DNA of 64,000 nucleotides from positions 372,001-436,000 of the forward strand of contig NZ_CP049241.1 in NCBI RefSeq assembly GCF_011046245.1. Reading direction: 5' to 3'. Positions 9,903 to 20,481 of the stretch are shown in pieces. The notes under the pieces are model-generated. The model worked only from the letters and a program-made list of their open reading frames with translations, ran no database searches and was not told the DNA's origin. Each line of letters starts with the position of its first letter. The stretch's first letter is position 1. The DNA comes from Allorhizobium pseudoryzae. GTDB lineage: Bacteria > Pseudomonadota > Alphaproteobacteria > Rhizobiales > Rhizobiaceae. Both the position numbers and the translations under genes were made by a program.

Positions 9903-10202
9903 TCAGCTCCGGCGCGGCAAGACGGCGGAGCGTGAACCGCGCAGGCGCGCCTGCCGCGGCAGAAGCTTGAAGGGATCATCCATCAGGCCGGAGCGGTTGA
10001 CGGCCACATCCACATCGCGGCGCGTCAGGCCGATATCCTGCAACTGATAATCCTCGAGATCATTCAGCGCGTTCATGGCCTTGCGGTTGCGCAGTGCACG
10101 CAGAACGGATTTGACGAAGGCGGTCACTTCGGCAACGAGGCGCGTCTCCGTGGTCCGGGCGGCGGACAGGGCGCGGGCGGTCATCCGTTCGGTCGTGCTC
10201 AT
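9903..10202 (-). CDS. DUF1127 domain-containing protein
   Basis: This is a 99-residue protein with the DUF1127 core (LRALRNRKAMNALNDLEDYQLQDIGLTRRDVD). The family is small, arginine-rich and abundant in alphaproteobacteria; some members bind RNA and act in phosphate and carbon regulation. The ATG at 10202 is chosen because AAAGGA lies 8 bases upstream. It is divergent from the LysR gene across 171 bases, so the LysR protein may control it. That link is inference from position. Confidence 0.85.
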   Translation of the reverse strand: MSTTERMTARALSAARTTETRLVAEVTAFVKSVLRALRNRKAMNALNDLEDYQLQDIGLTRRDVDVAVNRSGLMDDPFKLLPRQARLRGSRSAVLPRRS

Positions 10203-10373
10203 GATGCAATTCCTTTCTGCAGGCACGCGAAAACCATCCCTTCCGGGGCGGCCGGAAGGGGGACAGCAGGGGCGGTGGGAAACCCGTTGTGGTCTTTGCT
10301 GACCCTTGCGTTATGCGAAATCTCTATTGATCAGTCCAACGAATGTTTCTAATGATATGCATCAAACACACTG

Positions 10374-11339
10374 ATGGATCTTCTCATGTCCGCTCCGCTT
10401 GATATCGACCAGTTGCAGACCTTCATTGCCATCGTGGATACCGGCAGCTTCACCAAGGCTGCAGACCGCGTGTTCAAGACGCAGAGTGCCGTCTCCATGC
10501 AGATGCGACGCCTGGAAGAACGGGTCGGCAAGCAGCTGTTCGCCAAGGATGGACGCGGCAACCGCCTGACGGCGGAGGGCGAGAAGCTTCTCAACTACGC
10601 CCGGCGCATCATCCGGCTGAACAACGAGGCGATTGCCGCCTTCGACGATAACCGGCTGGAAGGCACGCTCCGGATCGGCACGCCGGACGATTATGCCGAC
10701 CGCTACATGCCGGAGATCATCGGGCGTTTTGCGAAGACGCACCCGAACGTGGAGCTTTACATCGTCTGCGAACCTTCGGTCGATCTGGCCGAAAAAATGT
10801 CGCGCGGCGAACTGGATATCGCGCTCGTGACCCACAATCCCCGCGCCCGCCAATCGGATGTGGTGCGCACCGAACCGCTCTGCTGGGTGGCCTCCGCCAA
10901 CCACCCCTTGCGCGACGATGCGCCGGTGCCGCTTGCAGTTGGCCGGCGTGACTGCAACTGGCGCCAGCTTGCCTGTTCGGCACTCGATGCGGACGGCCGC
11001 GAGTATCAGGTGCTGTTCACCAGCTGGTCGTCCACGGTCGTGGCGGCGGCGGTGCTCGCCGGCATGGCGGTGTCGGTTCTGCCGGAATCGGCGCTGCGGC
11101 CCGGCATGAAGGTGCTCAGCCAGTCGGACGGTTTCCCGCCGCTTCCGCCGGTCCAGATCGGGCTCATGAAACGGCCGGGTCTATCCACCTCGCTGATGAC
11201 GGCGATTACCGATCACATCACCGCCTGCCTCGACAACATTTCACCGGCCGTCGCGCCGGATGACCTCGATGGCGACATGAAGGCCTATGGCCGCTCGGCC
11301 ACCCGCATGCGCGCGCCGCAGCTGATGCCGGGCTGGTAA
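10374..11339 (+). CDS. LysR-family transcriptional regulator
   Basis: This is a typical LysR regulator of 321 residues. The N-terminal winged HTH reads LQTFIAIVDTGSFTKAADRVFKTQSAVSMQMRRLEERVG, and the substrate-binding domain follows (GTLRIGTPDDYADRYMPEIIGRF). The HTH with QSAVSMQ and the substrate domain start resemble the LrhA/PecT branch. The effector is unknown. The C-terminal ~40 residues are a disordered extension. An in-frame ATG at 10386 is an alternative start. It is transcribed divergently from the DUF1127 gene. Confidence 0.92.
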   Translation: MDLLMSAPLDIDQLQTFIAIVDTGSFTKAADRVFKTQSAVSMQMRRLEERVGKQLFAKDGRGNRLTAEGEKLLNYARRIIRLNNEAIAAFDDNRLEGTLRIGTPDDYADRYMPEIIGRFAKTHPNVELYIVCEPSVDLAEKMSRGELDIALVTHNPRARQSDVVRTEPLCWVASANHPLRDDAPVPLAVGRRDCNWRQLACSALDADGREYQVLFTSWSSTVVAAAVLAGMAVSVLPESALRPGMKVLSQSDGFPPLPPVQIGLMKRPGLSTSLMTAITDHITACLDNISPAVAPDDLDGDMKAYGRSATRMRAPQLMPGW

Positions 11340-11362
11340 GGTCACCGATCACCATTGAAAAA

Positions 11363-11391
11363 GGGCGCGCGCCGTGTGGACGCGCGCCCTT
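11363..11391. terminator. Strong GC hairpin terminator between convergent genes
   Basis: GGGCGCGCG (11363-11371) pairs perfectly with CGCGCGCCC (11381-11389) around a 9-base loop, flanked by A-rich sequence on the left and TTGTCGTTT on the right. It can serve both the LysR gene and the opposing chemotaxis gene. Confidence 0.85.
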
Positions 11392-11413
11392 GTCGTTTCG
11401 CGTGTGCGTCCGC

Positions 11414-12871
11414 TCAGGCAGCGGCGCGCGTGCTGGCGCCACGCCGGATGGCAGCGTTGTGTGGCTGATCGGAAAGGGTGAAATCCGCGACAAGATCGGA
11501 CAACTGCCGTGACTTTGCCCGCATCACCGCCGAGGCCGCCGTGGTTTCCTCGACCATGGCCGCGTTCTGCTGTGTCGTGCGGTCCATCTGAGACACGGCT
11601 TCGTTGATGTCCTGGATGCCGCTGGCCTGCTCGCGCGCCGAACTTGCAATGGCGGCGATGACCTCGTCGATCTCTGCCACCTTGCGGACGATGCCGTTCA
11701 GGGTCTGGCTGGTGCTTTCCACCAGCGCCACCCCGTGCTTGACCTGATCCGAGCTGGTCGAGATCAGGTTGCGGATGTCCTTGGCCGCGTCCGCGGAGCG
11801 CTGTGCCAAAGCGCGGACTTCGGAAGCGACAACGGCAAAGCCCTTGCCGGCATCGCCCGCCCTTGCCGCTTCCACCCCGGCGTTCAGCGCCAGCAGATTG
11901 GTCTGGAAGGCGATCTCGTCGATCACCGAGACGATGCGGGCGATCTCCTGCGAGCTGGAGGCGATCTGGTCCATCGCCGCCTCGGCTTCCGTCATGATCT
12001 GGCCGGTGCGGCCGACCTCGTCGCGGGTAAGCGTCGCGACGCGGCTTGCGGTCGCCGCGCCTTCGGAGGTTTTCCGAACCGTGGTCGTCAGTTCGTGAAG
12101 GGCGGTCGCGGTTTCTTCCAGCGCCTGCGCCTGCTGCTCAGTCCGGCGTGACAGGTCCTCACTGGCAACGGACACCTCCTCCACCACGTTTCGCAGATCA
12201 CCGACGGTGTGGACGATCGTCGTCATGACGCCGTCGAGGGCCTCGGTGGCGCGGTTGAAGTCCTGCCGCGCACCTTCATTCTTCTGCGGCAGCACCTGTG
12301 TCATCCGAACGGCCAGATTGCCGCCCGCAAGTTCGTTCAAGGCATCGCCCAAAACCTGCATGGCATGGCGGTCGGCTTCGGCGTCGGCGGCTCTCTCGCG
12401 CTCGAAGGCGTCCCGCTGCGAGGCCGCCTCGCCGTTGATATCCTCCGTCAGCACGTGAACAGCGACGGCGATATCGGTAAAAATCGATTCCATGAGACTG
12501 CGCAGATAGGCCTCACGCTTGCGCGGCGACCATTTCGTTTCCTGCAGAACCACCAGCGCCCATTCTGCGGCATAGACGGAAGCGGCCTTAACGATGAAAT
12601 TGGTAAAACCGGTTTTTTCCGCGATCGACCGGATGACTGGGGCCTGAGCGGCAAAATAGCGAGTGTTGAAGTTGCCTTCGCAGAGATGCTGGAACTTGAC
12701 CCTCTCTCGCTCCACCACATCGTCCGAGAGAACAGTGATAGATGGATCGAATGACTGATAACAACGCAGGCTGACGTCTTTAATATGTTTTTCTAATATC
12801 TGAAACAAATCCTGGCCAATGGCTTGACGTTCGCCTGACCAAGGCTTGATATCCTCTTCGATTTTGCTCAT
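11414..12871 (-). CDS. Soluble methyl-accepting chemotaxis protein
   Basis: This is a cytoplasmic chemoreceptor of about 485 residues. The conserved MCP hairpin tip is [22 protein letters not shown], and the signalling helices with [11 protein letters not shown] are clear. No transmembrane segment is seen. The first ~170 residues form an all-helical domain that could be a protoglobin-like sensor, followed by a HAMP-like linker ([20 protein letters not shown]). The sensor assignment is tentative because the haem histidine was not confirmed. The ATG at 12871 is preferred; an upstream ATG at 12943 would add 24 residues. Signal and ligand are unknown. Confidence 0.88.
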   Translation of the reverse strand: MSKIEEDIKPWSGERQAIGQDLFQILEKHIKDVSLRCYQSFDPSITVLSDDVVERERVKFQHLCEGNFNTRYFAAQAPVIRSIAEKTGFTNFIVKAASVYAAEWALVVLQETKWSPRKREAYLRSLMESIFTDIAVAVHVLTEDINGEAASQRDAFERERAADAEADRHAMQVLGDALNELAGGNLAVRMTQVLPQKNEGARQDFNRATEALDGVMTTIVHTVGDLRNVVEEVSVASEDLSRRTEQQAQALEETATALHELTTTVRKTSEGAATASRVATLTRDEVGRTGQIMTEAEAAMDQIASSSQEIARIVSVIDEIAFQTNLLALNAGVEAARAGDAGKGFAVVASEVRALAQRSADAAKDIRNLISTSSDQVKHGVALVESTSQTLNGIVRKVAEIDEVIAAIASSAREQASGIQDINEAVSQMDRTTQQNAAMVEETTAASAVMRAKSRQLSDLVADFTLSDQPHNAAIRRGASTRAAA

Positions 12872-12989
12872 TTTGGCCCACCCCAATCTTAATAGGCCAA
12901 AATCCGGAAACAACGTTAATTTTTGTATTTCGTTGCATTGCAAGATCTAAGAGGGCCGGACGTGCTTCCGGCCCTGCTGATGGTGACGA

Positions 12990-13772
12990 TCAGCCCATGT
13001 GCCAGCCGTGGCTGACGGTCAAGGACTGGCCGGTCAGCGCATTCGTCTCGAAGCCTGCGAGGAACAGCGCCACCTCCGCGACATCCTCGACGGTGGTGAA
13101 TTCGCCATCCACCGTTTCGCCCAGCATCACCTTCTTGACGACCTCTTCCTCGGAAATGCCGAGCGTTGCCGCCTGTTCCGGGATCTGCTTGTCGACGAGC
13201 GGCGTGCGGACGAACCCGGGGCAGATGACATTGGCGCGGATGCCGTGCTGGCCACCTTCCTTGGCCAGAACACGGGCCAGGCCGAGCAGACCGTGCTTGG
13301 CGGTCACATAGGCGGATTTGAGCGGCGAGGCCTCATGCGAATGCACCGACCCCATATAGATCACCGCGCCGCCACCTTGCGCCTTCATGTGCGGCACGCA
13401 GGCCTTGGTGGTGAGGAAGGCGCCGTCCAGATGGATGGCCAGCATCTTCTTCCAGTCGGCAAAGGGGAAATCCTCGATGCGGTGGACGATCTGGATGCCG
13501 GCATTCGAGACGAGGATATCCACGCGCCCGAAGACTTCAACGGTCTTGGCGACGCCGGCATTGACCGCGCCTTCGTTGGTCACGTCCATCTCGACGCCGA
13601 TCGCCTTGCCGGGACCGATGCTCGACAATTCGCTTGCCTTCGCCTCGGCTGCGTCGAGTTTCAGGTCGGCGATCACCACATGGGCCCCCGCCTCGACATA
13701 CCGTTTGGCGATGGTGGCGCCAATGCCGCTGGCGGCACCGGTGATGATGGCGACTTTTCCGTTGAGTGTCAT
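12990..13772 (-). CDS. bdhA: 3-hydroxybutyrate dehydrogenase
   Basis: This is a short-chain dehydrogenase of 260 residues that interconverts 3-hydroxybutyrate and acetoacetate with NAD, a step of polyhydroxybutyrate use. The cofactor motif is [14 protein letters not shown] and the catalytic triad lies in MGSVHSHEA...YVTAK. The C-terminus ([24 protein letters not shown]) is typical of BdhA. AAGGAG precedes the ATG at 13772. The patatin-like gene ends 17 bases upstream, so the two form an operon. Confidence 0.93.
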   Translation of the reverse strand: MTLNGKVAIITGAASGIGATIAKRYVEAGAHVVIADLKLDAAEAKASELSSIGPGKAIGVEMDVTNEGAVNAGVAKTVEVFGRVDILVSNAGIQIVHRIEDFPFADWKKMLAIHLDGAFLTTKACVPHMKAQGGGAVIYMGSVHSHEASPLKSAYVTAKHGLLGLARVLAKEGGQHGIRANVICPGFVRTPLVDKQIPEQAATLGISEEEVVKKVMLGETVDGEFTTVEDVAEVALFLAGFETNALTGQSLTVSHGWHMG

Positions 13773-13789
13773 GGTACAGGCTCCTTGGT

Positions 13790-14953
13790 TCAGGCCGAGC
13801 GGCGGGCCGGATGGGCCGGTGCCGTCTCGACCGCTTCGTCGCGATCGCGCTCCTTGTCCTGAGCGAGGTCGAAGATCTGAATGCCGTTCTTGGGCCGCCC
13901 GCGTCTTGTCCATTTCGGGTGCGTCAGCGTGCGCACGGCATCGTCGTAACCGGCCTTCCAGTTCTCCTCGACCGTGGCGCGCGAGAACTCGGCGTCCATA
14001 GCGTGGGAATCATAGGTGGCGGCACGATGGATGAGGTGGACGATCGTCACGTCGTACTCGACGCCGAGCGAGCGCAGCAGGGCGGCATCCTCATCCTCGC
14101 GCAGGTCGGGCGGCAGTTTCTCGAGCAGACGGCGAGCGGCGCGGCGGATCATCTGCTTCTTGGCAAATTCATCGGTGTTCATGCGGGTCCGGCTGGAATA
14201 GCGGATCTCCTTGACGCGGGCATCCACCTCCAGCATGTCGCGCGGCATGCAGCCGCGGGCGGAAAACAGATCCACCTGGAAGATGCACAGGTCCGACTCG
14301 CCGTGATCGGCGCCCAGCACGTATTGCAGCGGCGTGTTGGAGACGAGGCCACCGTCCCAGTAAAACTCCCCGTCGATCTCGATGGGTGGGAAGCCGGGCG
14401 GCAGCGCACCGGAGGCGGCGACATGATGCGCGGTGAGCTTTGTCTTGCGCGTATCGAAATAGGCGAAATTGCCCGTCTTGACGTTCACCGCTCCGAGACT
14501 GACGCGAATATTGCCGCGCTGGATCCGGTCGAAATCGACCAGACGGTCGAGGGTCTTGATGAGCGGTTCGGTGTCGTAATGGCTGATCCGGTAATCGGAA
14601 TTGAGCAGCATCTGGTAGGGCGTCGGCAGGCGGGGCGAGAAGAAGCCCGGCACGCCTGTCATGGTGCCGGCCAGCACCGACCAGTCCTTCATCATGCGTC
14701 GACCAAGATGATCGTCGGGCACAAAGCCGTAATCGAGGCCGGAGGAGACCATGTGCCAGAAGTCCCTCAGGTTGCGAACACGGTGTTCCGGTGCACTTCC
14801 GGCAATGATGGTGGAGTTGATGGCACCGATGGAAATCCCGGCCAGCCAGTCCGGCTCGATCCCGTGGTTATGAAGGGCCTCGAAGGTTCCGGCCTGGTAG
14901 GCGCCGAGCGCCCCACCGCCCTGGAAGACAAGAATATTCTGCGTATCCCGCAT
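13790..14953 (-). CDS. Patatin-like phospholipase with DUF3734 tail
   Basis: This 387-residue acyl hydrolase has the patatin motifs: oxyanion loop [13 protein letters not shown] near residue 9, the nucleophile box GISIGA (serine about residue 42) and the aspartate of DGGLVSN. The C-terminal part has the layout of DUF3734. Pairing with bdhA is common in rhizobia, which suggests a role in releasing hydroxybutyrate from PHB or lipids. That role is inferred from context only. Confidence 0.9.
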   Translation of the reverse strand: MRDTQNILVFQGGGALGAYQAGTFEALHNHGIEPDWLAGISIGAINSTIIAGSAPEHRVRNLRDFWHMVSSGLDYGFVPDDHLGRRMMKDWSVLAGTMTGVPGFFSPRLPTPYQMLLNSDYRISHYDTEPLIKTLDRLVDFDRIQRGNIRVSLGAVNVKTGNFAYFDTRKTKLTAHHVAASGALPPGFPPIEIDGEFYWDGGLVSNTPLQYVLGADHGESDLCIFQVDLFSARGCMPRDMLEVDARVKEIRYSSRTRMNTDEFAKKQMIRRAARRLLEKLPPDLREDEDAALLRSLGVEYDVTIVHLIHRAATYDSHAMDAEFSRATVEENWKAGYDDAVRTLTHPKWTRRGRPKNGIQIFDLAQDKERDRDEAVETAPAHPARRSA

Positions 14954-15119
14954 GGTTGAAAACTCCGTGACCTGCCGTTTCGCACTGCAGCATAGTCTTC
15001 AACATAGGTGATCGCAGTTATTTTTCATCTCTCGGGAGCATTAAACTTCCGTCACAAATGCAACGCCTGAAGCCGCCCCTTTTGAGGGACGGCCTGGTTT
15101 GCGGACGGCACGAGAGGCT

Positions 15120-16148
15120 TTATGCCGCGAGATCGAGCACGATGCGCCCGTCGATCTTGCCTTCTTCCATGCGGTGGAAGATCTCGTTGATGTTCTCGAT
15201 CTTGTCCCAGGAGAAGTGCGAGGCGACCTTGCCTTCGCCGGCGAACATCAGGCTTTCCTCGAGATCCTGGCGGGTGCCGACGATGGAGCCGCGCACCGTG
15301 ATGCGCTTCAGAACCGTGTCGAAAACCGGCAGCGAGATGAAGCCCGGCGGCAGGCCGACCAGCGACATCGTGCCCTTGGCGCGCAGGAAGCCATAGGCCT
15401 GCTCCATCGCCTTTGGCGAGACGGCGGTCACAAGCGCGCCATGCACGCCGCCCGTTACCTTCTGCACCTGCTCGATCGCATCCGCTGCCCGGCCGTTGAC
15501 CGTCACATCGGCACCCAGCTTCTTTGCAAGCTCCAGCTTGTCGTCAAAAATATCGGCCGCCACCACATGCATGCCCATGGCCTTGGCATATTGCACGGCC
15601 ATGTGGCCGAGGCCGCCGATGCCGGAGATGACCACCCACTCACCGGGGCGCACTTCGGTTTCCTTCAGGCCCTTGTAGACGGTGACACCGGCGCAGAGTA
15701 CCGGAGCAGCGGGGCCGAATGCCAGATTGTCCGGCAGGCGCCCGACATAGTCCGGATCGGCGAGGCCGTATTGCGCGAAGGTGCCGTTGACCGAATAGCC
15801 GGTGTTCTGCTGCGAACCGCACAAGGTTTCCCAGCCGGTGCGGCAGGGATTGCAGCAGCCGCAGGCGGTGTGCAGCCACGGCACGCCGACACGATCACCT
15901 TCCTTGATGCGGGACACGCCTGAACCGAGCTTGGCCACATAGCCGACGCCCTCGTGCCCTGGAATGAAAGGCGGCTTGGGCTTGACGGGCCAGTCGCCAT
16001 TGGCGGCATGCAGATCGGTATGGCAGACGCCCGTCGCCTCGTATTTGACCAGGATCTGGCCGGGACCCGGTTCCGGGATCGGCATGTCCTCGATCACCAG
16101 CGGCTTGCCGAATTCGCGCACCACTGCTGCCTTCATCATCTGCGCCAT
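15120..16148 (-). CDS. adhP: Zinc-dependent alcohol dehydrogenase, AdhP type
   Basis: This is a medium-chain dehydrogenase of 342 residues oxidising primary alcohols with NAD. Catalytic zinc ligands are visible in VCHTDLHAANGDWP and GHEGVGYV, and the four structural-zinc cysteines in HTACGCCNPCRTGWETLC. The Rossmann motif is SGIGGLGHMAVQYAKAMG. AAGGAG stands 6 bases before the ATG at 16148, so this start is chosen over the one 7 codons upstream. It stands alone as a transcription unit. Confidence 0.95.
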   Translation of the reverse strand: MAQMMKAAVVREFGKPLVIEDMPIPEPGPGQILVKYEATGVCHTDLHAANGDWPVKPKPPFIPGHEGVGYVAKLGSGVSRIKEGDRVGVPWLHTACGCCNPCRTGWETLCGSQQNTGYSVNGTFAQYGLADPDYVGRLPDNLAFGPAAPVLCAGVTVYKGLKETEVRPGEWVVISGIGGLGHMAVQYAKAMGMHVVAADIFDDKLELAKKLGADVTVNGRAADAIEQVQKVTGGVHGALVTAVSPKAMEQAYGFLRAKGTMSLVGLPPGFISLPVFDTVLKRITVRGSIVGTRQDLEESLMFAGEGKVASHFSWDKIENINEIFHRMEEGKIDGRIVLDLAA

Positions 16149-16292
16149 GATCTTCTCCTTGTCGAACACTGGGTCGGAACACCGGCGCCCCCGTGACGCC
16201 GCGGAAACCCGTTTCGGGCAATCCCTCGCCCGGTTCGATATCTAAAGGAGATGATGACCCGTCAGTTTGATTTGCCGCAAAGGCGGCGCGGA

Positions 16293-16712
16293 TCAGTTGA
16301 AGACCAGCCAGACGCCGAGCCAGATCCACAGCAGCATAAGGCAGATCACGCCGGCGATGAAGGCCGGGCGGCGATGGCGGATGCGGTTGGTCGTCACATG
16401 GATATAGGCGTGGACATAGCGCGAGACGACAAAACCCCAGGCCAGTGCGACCGTTGCGATATTATCGCCCTGCACCACGTAGAGCGTGACGCAGACGATG
16501 TGGAAGAAGAGCGGCAGTTCGAACTGGTTCTTCAGGTTGTTGTGCACGAAGAGGCTGTCTTCCGGCTCCTTCAGGTTCTCGCGGAACTGCGAGACCGTGG
16601 CACGGCCTGCCTTGACCGCGGCCACACGACGGCGCGACAAGAGCACATAGAGGGTGAAGACCAGCACCGCATGGGCAATCATCGGCCAGATCATGGCTTC
16701 GTTGGTGATCAT
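16293..16712 (-). CDS. MAPEG-family membrane protein
   Basis: This 139-residue protein has four hydrophobic segments and the MAPEG pattern (FRENLKEPEDSLFVHNNLKNQFELPLFF, then SRYVHAYIHVTTNRIRHR). MAPEG members include glutathione transferases of membranes, but many bacterial ones are uncharacterised. Substrate unknown. GGGGGAG lies upstream of the ATG. Confidence 0.88.
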   Translation of the reverse strand: MITNEAMIWPMIAHAVLVFTLYVLLSRRRVAAVKAGRATVSQFRENLKEPEDSLFVHNNLKNQFELPLFFHIVCVTLYVVQGDNIATVALAWGFVVSRYVHAYIHVTTNRIRHRRPAFIAGVICLMLLWIWLGVWLVFN

Positions 16713-16780
16713 GGATGCGATGTCTCCCCCGTATAAATCGATGACCGCGGGCAGAGCGCCCGCGGCTTCTTATGGCCCGT

Positions 16781-17143
16781 TTACTTGCGCAGACGCAAGA
16801 CTTCCGTTCCCGCACCGTCTTCGCCGGAGATGGTCCAGACGCCATCCAGCACACCCCCGCGCTTCACCTGGTAGATGACGAGACCAACGCTATCGCCCAG
16901 GACATAACCGGCGGCGAAGGCATCTTCATGCAGCATGCAGATGCCGACCGATTCGGTCGAACCGGTCTTCCACTCGATCGAGCAGGTGGTCTCGCTCGTC
17001 AGCTTGATCCGTGCGGTTCCGCTGTATTTCGAGCCGTCCAGGTTGGTGCCGGACACGTCGTAGAGCCCCGCTTCCACCGTCTGCGCCTGTGCCTGGGCGA
17101 GAGACGCTACGGCAAACAGAGCGCACGCAAACAATCGTTTCAT
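16781..17143 (-). CDS. Small exported protein of unknown function
   Basis: A 120-residue protein with a clear Sec signal peptide (MKRLFACALFAVASLAQAQAQ, cleavage likely after an Ala near residue 20). The mature part is beta-rich (GLYDVSGTNLDGSKYSGTARI) with two cysteines. GGGGGA lies just upstream of the ATG at 17143. No family recognised; the pattern of a short periplasmic beta-barrel-like protein is common in rhizobia. Confidence 0.75.
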   Translation of the reverse strand: MKRLFACALFAVASLAQAQAQTVEAGLYDVSGTNLDGSKYSGTARIKLTSETTCSIEWKTGSTESVGICMLHEDAFAAGYVLGDSVGLVIYQVKRGGVLDGVWTISGEDGAGTEVLRLRK

Positions 17144-17243
17144 GATTTCCCCCGAAGATGCCGGCAGAATTGCCGGCACGGGGAGAATAACCGAGCGCGG
17201 GCGGCTGGCAATGGGCCGCCGCCCGTCCGTTTTCGCAATCGGC

Positions 17244-18737
17244 TTAGCTGCCGGCACCCGGATAGTTCGGGCTTTCGCGGGTGATCGTCACGCCGTGCGG
17301 ATGGCTTTCACGCAGGCCCGCACCGGAGATGCGCACGAAGGTGGCCTTTTCCTGGAAATCCGGAATATCGCGGCCGCCGACATACCCCATGGCGGCTTTC
17401 AGGCCGCCGGCGAGCTGGTGCAGCACCGCCGAGACCGGACCCTTGTAAGGAACCTGGCCTTCGATGCCTTCCGGCACCAGCTTCAGCGTGTCGCGCACTT
17501 CCGCCTGGAAATAGCGGTCTGCCGAGCCGCGGGCCATGGCACCGACGGAACCCATGCCGCGATAGGCCTTGAAGGAACGGCCCTGGTAGAGATAGACCTC
17601 GCCCGGGCTTTCGTCCGTGCCGGCGAGCAGAGAGCCGACCATGACGGCAGAGGCACCGGCGGCAATGGCTTTTGCCACATCGCCGGAGAACTTGATGCCG
17701 CCATCGGCGATCACCGGAATGCCGTGCTTGTTGGCTTCCTCGACGGCGGCCATGACGGCGGCCAACTGGGGTACGCCGACGCCGGCCACGACGCGGGTGG
17801 TGCAGATGGAGCCCGGACCGATACCGACCTTGATGCAATCGGCACCGGCATCGATGAGCGCGCGGGTGCCGTCACCGGTTGCGACATTGCCGGCGATGAT
17901 GCGAACGGAGTTCGTCATCTTCTTCACCTGAGCCACCGCATCCAAGACCTTCTGGGAATGGCCATGCGCGGTGTCGACAACGATCACGTCGATCCCGGCA
18001 TCGATCAGGCGCTCGGCCCGTTCGCGGCCGTCATCGCCGGTGGAGATGGCGGCGGCGACGCGCAGGCGGCCTTGCGCATCCTTCGAGGCATGCGGGTTCA
18101 GCTGCGACTTCTCGATGTCCTTGACGGTGATCAGGCCGATGCAGCGGCCTTCATTGTCGACCACCAGCAGTTTTTCGATGCGATGCGAATGCAGAAGCCG
18201 CTTGGCTTCCTGCTGCTCGACGCCGTCCTTCACGGTGACGAGGTTTTCCCGCGTCATCAGTTCATAGATCTTCTGATTGGGATCGGAGGCAAAGCGCACA
18301 TCGCGATTGGTCAGAATACCGACGAGCCGACCGGGGCGGCTCGCGCCTTCCACCACGGGAATACCGGAAATACCATGCGCGCTCATCAGCGCCTTGGCTT
18401 CGGCAAGCGTTGCTTCCGGGCCGATGGTGACCGGGTTGACCACCATGCCGCTTTCGAACTTCTTCACCTGGCGAACCTGCTCCGCCTGTTCAATGGGCGT
18501 CAGGTTGCGATGGATGACGCCGATGCCGCCGGACTGCGCCATGGCGATGGCCAGCCGTCCCTCGGTCACCGTGTCCATGGCCGAGGAAATGATGGGCAGG
18601 TTCAGCTCGATATCGTGGGCAATACGCGTCGCGATGTTGGTCTGGCCGGGCATGACTTCAGAGTGACCGGGCTGCAGGAGCACGTCGTCGAAGGTCAGCG
18701 CCTCTGCGCCGGTTGCGGATTCTACAATGCGAGCCAT
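17244..18737 (-). CDS. guaB: Inosine-5'-monophosphate dehydrogenase GuaB
   Basis: This enzyme catalyses NAD-dependent oxidation of IMP to XMP, the first committed step of GMP synthesis. The 497-residue protein has the TIM-barrel start [15 protein letters not shown], a pair of CBS domains (about residues 95-215), the catalytic loop [11 protein letters not shown] with its cysteine, the IMP-binding segment [11 protein letters not shown], and the flap motif [16 protein letters not shown] precedes the ATG at 18737; the reading frame is open further upstream but lacks coding character. Confidence 0.97.
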   Translation of the reverse strand: MARIVESATGAEALTFDDVLLQPGHSEVMPGQTNIATRIAHDIELNLPIISSAMDTVTEGRLAIAMAQSGGIGVIHRNLTPIEQAEQVRQVKKFESGMVVNPVTIGPEATLAEAKALMSAHGISGIPVVEGASRPGRLVGILTNRDVRFASDPNQKIYELMTRENLVTVKDGVEQQEAKRLLHSHRIEKLLVVDNEGRCIGLITVKDIEKSQLNPHASKDAQGRLRVAAAISTGDDGRERAERLIDAGIDVIVVDTAHGHSQKVLDAVAQVKKMTNSVRIIAGNVATGDGTRALIDAGADCIKVGIGPGSICTTRVVAGVGVPQLAAVMAAVEEANKHGIPVIADGGIKFSGDVAKAIAAGASAVMVGSLLAGTDESPGEVYLYQGRSFKAYRGMGSVGAMARGSADRYFQAEVRDTLKLVPEGIEGQVPYKGPVSAVLHQLAGGLKAAMGYVGGRDIPDFQEKATFVRISGAGLRESHPHGVTITRESPNYPGAGS

Positions 18738-18909
18738 GCCAATTTCCTTCAGTAAAGGAAGTCCGTCCGGTCGGGAGGTCACCGGATGCGGTCTTCGGGA
18801 ATGGGAAGTTGGCGAGGGCTGGTAACATGGTTTCCTCCGGATGGAAACTGCCATCGCTTGCAAAATGTGGCACGACGGCAGAATTTCCTCCACCCGTCAT
18901 GCTGCGGCA

Positions 18910-19407
18910 TCACTTGCGCTGAGCACACCGCTCGAAGGCTGGCCGGTGATTGTTTTCAGACGCGGCCCTCAGCGCCTCGAAGACCCGCAGGATATCCGGG
19001 TGCCCTGCTGCGGCCGGCATGAGATCCTTGGCATAGAGATCACGGTTGGCGATTTCCGCCGCAACGCCGATCCGACAGGCCTCGGCCAGCGTGGCCGGCA
19101 CCTCGGCCCTGACGGCGGCCGACCCGAGACGGGTATTCGCGGGCACTTCGACGCCGTAATGCTGCATGAGGTCGGTCAGCGCCGCGGCATGCTTGCGCTC
19201 CGCCTCGATGACGTTGACGAAGGGCCGGACGGCGCCGAACTTTTCCATCACCGCATCATAGAAGGCTTCGGCATTGTATTCATCCTCCAGCGCCCGCAAG
19301 AGCGCCTGTTCCGCCTTGATGCTAAGCGGGGCGGCATTGGCAGCGGTCGGGACGACGGGCGCAAGGCTTGCGGCGCACAGGGCCAGGATGGAAAGACTGC
19401 GTTTCAT
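18910..19407 (-). CDS. Exported ferritin-like (DUF2202-type) protein
   Basis: A 165-residue protein with a signal peptide (MKRSLSILALCAASLAPVVPTAANA) and a four-helix ferritin-like pattern: EDEYNAEAFYDAVMEKFG, then RPFVNVIEAERKHAAAL. The two helices provide E...Y and E..H metal-ligand pairs as in DUF2202. Function unknown; periplasmic metal binding is possible. It may follow guaB-independent transcription, as 170 bases separate the two. Confidence 0.78.
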   Translation of the reverse strand: MKRSLSILALCAASLAPVVPTAANAAPLSIKAEQALLRALEDEYNAEAFYDAVMEKFGAVRPFVNVIEAERKHAAALTDLMQHYGVEVPANTRLGSAAVRAEVPATLAEACRIGVAAEIANRDLYAKDLMPAAAGHPDILRVFEALRAASENNHRPAFERCAQRK

Positions 19408-19528
19408 GGCTGGATCTCCTCAGCTTGTGACACAAGAAGGCTAACCGCCTTGCCCCTCGTGCCTGCGTGATCCAGATCAATATGAACAAAATCTAATCCA
19501 GCATGACCAAACGGTCATGATCGGAGCT

Positions 19529-20383
19529 TCATGACGCCGCCGCCTGTTCGAGAGCGACCCGCTGCCGTTCCCGGACCAGGGCGCGGATGCGCTCAGCATC
19601 CTCGTGCCGCACCGGATTGTAGACGACAAGGCCGAGGTCCGGACGGCCATCCACCGAAAAGCCGGAATATTCCAGTTCGATCGCGCCCAGGACCGCATGG
19701 TTCAAGCGCTTGGTGCCCTCGCCATAGAGGCTGACATCATTGTCGTTCCACAGGCGCGCGAAATCCGGGCTTATGGCGCAGAGGTCGCTCACCAGATCGG
19801 TGATTTCTACGCTCGCACCGGCGCGTGCGGCATCGGCACGGAAGGCCGCAACCACGAAACGGGCAATGCCATCAAAATCCTGCTGCGCGGCGCGGACCCG
19901 GGGATTGCAAAAGACAAGCTTCAGGATGTTGCGTTCGGAGGGCGGCAGGGTCGCATAATCGGTCATGACCACGCAGGCCGCGCAGTTCCAGGCCACCACA
20001 TCCCAGGTGGCGGTGCGCACGATGGCCGGCGTGGTTTCCATGGCATCCAGAAGCCGCTGCAGGCGGGGCGAGATGCCCTCCACCGGCCGGTATCGCGCCT
20101 CCGGCGGATGGCCGAGCCCCAGCATGAACAGATGCTGGCGCTCCGGCTCCGTCAGCATCAGCCCGGTGGCGATGCGATTGAGCACATCCGCCGAGGGCGC
20201 CCCGCCTCGGCCCTGTTCCAGCCAGGTGTACCAGGTGGGGCTGATATTGGCGCGCTGCGCCACCTCTTCACGCCGCAAACCCGGCGTTCTGCGGCGGCTT
20301 CCGGAGAAACCGAATGCGGCCGGATCAAGCCGAAGGCGGCGATCCCGAAGATAGGAGGCGAGCGTATCGGGCGCTTTGGTCAT
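19529..20383 (-). CDS. XRE-family regulator with MmyB-like C-terminal domain
   Basis: A 284-residue regulator. The N-terminal HTH (RTPGLRREEVAQRANISPTWYTWLEQGR) is the XRE type and the C-terminal domain (PARYRPVEGISPRLQRLLDAM, then VVAWNCAACVVMTDYATLPPSERN) is the MmyB-like PAS-fold ligand-binding domain. It is divergent from the NAD-dependent epimerase at 20482 with a 98-base gap, the usual arrangement for a regulator controlling its neighbour. Ligand unknown. Confidence 0.92.
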   Translation of the reverse strand: MTKAPDTLASYLRDRRLRLDPAAFGFSGSRRRTPGLRREEVAQRANISPTWYTWLEQGRGGAPSADVLNRIATGLMLTEPERQHLFMLGLGHPPEARYRPVEGISPRLQRLLDAMETTPAIVRTATWDVVAWNCAACVVMTDYATLPPSERNILKLVFCNPRVRAAQQDFDGIARFVVAAFRADAARAGASVEITDLVSDLCAISPDFARLWNDNDVSLYGEGTKRLNHAVLGAIELEYSGFSVDGRPDLGLVVYNPVRHEDAERIRALVRERQRVALEQAAAS

Positions 20384-20481
20384 CGCGAGGCTGTTAGGTC
20401 CTATACCATGATAAAGTCACTACTTTAACAGGATGAAGTTTAGGTCCATCAGGATCTCCGAACAAGACAGGAGACTGGACA